Below are positions 63,521 to 64,000 of a stretch of DNA of 64,000 bases, in pieces (positions within the stretch are counted from its first letter, which is position 1; every line of letters begins with the position of its first letter). The stretch comes from Lachnospiraceae bacterium UBA3401 (lineage in GTDB: Bacteria > Bacillota > Clostridia > Lachnospirales > Lachnospiraceae). Under the pieces are notes generated by a model, which saw nothing but the letters and a program-made list of their open reading frames with translations, was not told where the DNA came from and ran no database searches. Made by a program: the position numbers and the translations under genes. The stretch spans positions 1-64,000 of the forward strand of contig DEPD01000148.1 in assembly GCA_002358575.1 (NCBI GenBank), written 5' to 3'.

Positions 63521-64000
63521 CTATCCTCTCAACTTTTTTCTGACATCTGCTTCTGCTTTAGACAATACTTTTTCACCATTTCCAAGCGCTTTCTCAATAA
63601 CACGGATATCCTTAATTAATCTCTGAAAATCCTCCGCTTCCAAAGACGCTGCCTGATCTGACCCATACATTGTGCGGTCAAGTGTAATATGACGTTCAAT
63701 AGATGTTGCTCCCAATGCAACTGCTGTTGTTGATACAATACGTCCTGTTTCATGCCCACTATATCCAACTTTAACGCCATATCGCTCTCTTAACACTGGT
63801 ATCAATGATAAGTTAGCATCCTCATTTTTCATCGGATATGTACTATTGCAGTGTAACAATTCAAACGGACATTTATTTTTTTTAAATATTTCTACAGCCG
63901 CATCAATTTCATTATAGGTACTCATTCCAGTCGCAATAAATGTATACTTTTTCTCTTCTGCAACTGTTTGTAACAATTCCATATTGGTAAGCATTGCCGA
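63521..64000 (-). CDS. NeuB-like ulosonic-acid synthase, C-terminal part (runs off the window)
   Basis: The start lies beyond the right edge; about 159 C-terminal codons are present. NeuB motifs: F-I-A-T-G-M-S-T, L-L-H-C-N-S-T-Y-P, V-G-Y-S-G-H-E-T-G and A-L-G-A-T-S-I-E-R-H-I-T-L-D. It condenses phosphoenolpyruvate with a hexosamine to form a nine-carbon acid. The protein ends at N-G-E-K-V-L-S-K-A-E-A-D-V-R-K-K-L-R-G, right after the barrel, so the C-terminal SAF (antifreeze-like) domain of ordinary NeuB is absent. The next gene has its own Shine-Dalgarno box, so this end looks native. Confidence 0.85.
   Translation of the reverse strand, partial: SAMLTNMELLQTVAEEKKYTFIATGMSTYNEIDAAVEIFKKNKCPFELLHCNSTYPMKNEDANLSLIPVLRERYGVKVGYSGHETGRIVSTTAVALGATSIERHITLDRTMYGSDQAASLEAEDFQRLIKDIRVIEKALGNGEKVLSKAEADVRKKLRG

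Noticed and set aside
1..64000. CRISPR arrays, tRNA or rRNA genes
   Set aside because: No regularly spaced direct repeats of 25-40 bases and no cloverleaf or rRNA-like sequence were seen on either strand by eye.

Overview
The window looks like a chromosomal segment of an anaerobic, low-GC Gram-positive bacterium of the class Clostridia, most likely Lachnospiraceae. Grounds: strong GGAGG ribosome binding sites, an anaerobic (glycyl-radical) ribonucleotide reductase fused to a thioredoxin-like tail, clpC and radA side by side without ctsR/mcsA/mcsB, a BlaI/BlaR1-type pair, and teichoic-acid-type transferases. The family assignment rests on recognised gene neighbourhoods, not on a database search. 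No rRNA, tRNA or CRISPR array was seen.

Left part (1-25 kb). A possible IS200/IS605-type end lies at the extreme left. It is followed by a plus-strand blaI/blaR1-like pair behind two palindromic operators. Almost everything else to 35.2 kb is on the minus strand. Read 5' to 3' on that strand, the blocks are: hybrid histidine kinase, glycosyltransferase and TPR lipoprotein; nrdD-pyrF-pyrE plus a 50-residue membrane peptide; a small membrane protein with an M29 aminopeptidase; purE-purM-purN-purD followed by an SH3-domain membrane protein; and gntR-clpC-(137-residue protein)-radA-apeB.

Middle part (25-39 kb). A complete maltodextrin-type uptake operon (binding lipoprotein, two permeases, malQ, lacI regulator) sits behind a clean promoter with two abutting LacI-type half-palindromic operators. 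Next come a UDP-glucose dehydrogenase, an XPD/DinG-like helicase with a nuclease-like N-terminus, an HPr-like protein without the phosphorylatable histidine, and, on the plus strand, a heterodimeric ABC exporter pair with one degenerate ATP site.

Right part (39.4 kb to the edge). A long, visibly AT-rich minus-strand locus makes and decorates a surface glycan (capsule, teichoic-acid-like polymer or flagellar glycan; no flippase or polymerase lies inside the window to decide). At the upstream (right) end is a nonulosonic-acid-type module: a NeuB-like synthase, TIM-barrel isomerase, CMP-sugar transferase, class III aminotransferase and two SDRs. It is interleaved with three methyltransferases and a VOC protein. 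Downstream are two CDP-glycerol-transferase-like proteins, a beta-propeller protein, a stand-alone adenylation domain with its carrier protein and a WcbI-like partner, a sialyltransferase/Maf-like protein, a GT11 fucosyltransferase, GT2 and DUF4422 glycosyltransferases, a TylF-type O-methyltransferase, and an IspD-like cytidylyltransferase with a ribulose-phosphate-epimerase-like enzyme.

The most notable result: two methyltransferase genes in this locus are each split by a homopolymeric G tract (G8 at 56670-56677, G10 at 60295-60304). In both, removing or adding one G restores a single full-length SAM methyltransferase frame, and both are out of frame in this copy. This is the signature of slipped-strand phase variation controlling glycan methylation. 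A second theme is a short Rossmann-like module (G-x-G start, about 90 residues) found at the N- or C-terminus of several otherwise unrelated glycan enzymes and in two tandem membrane-anchored stand-alone proteins.
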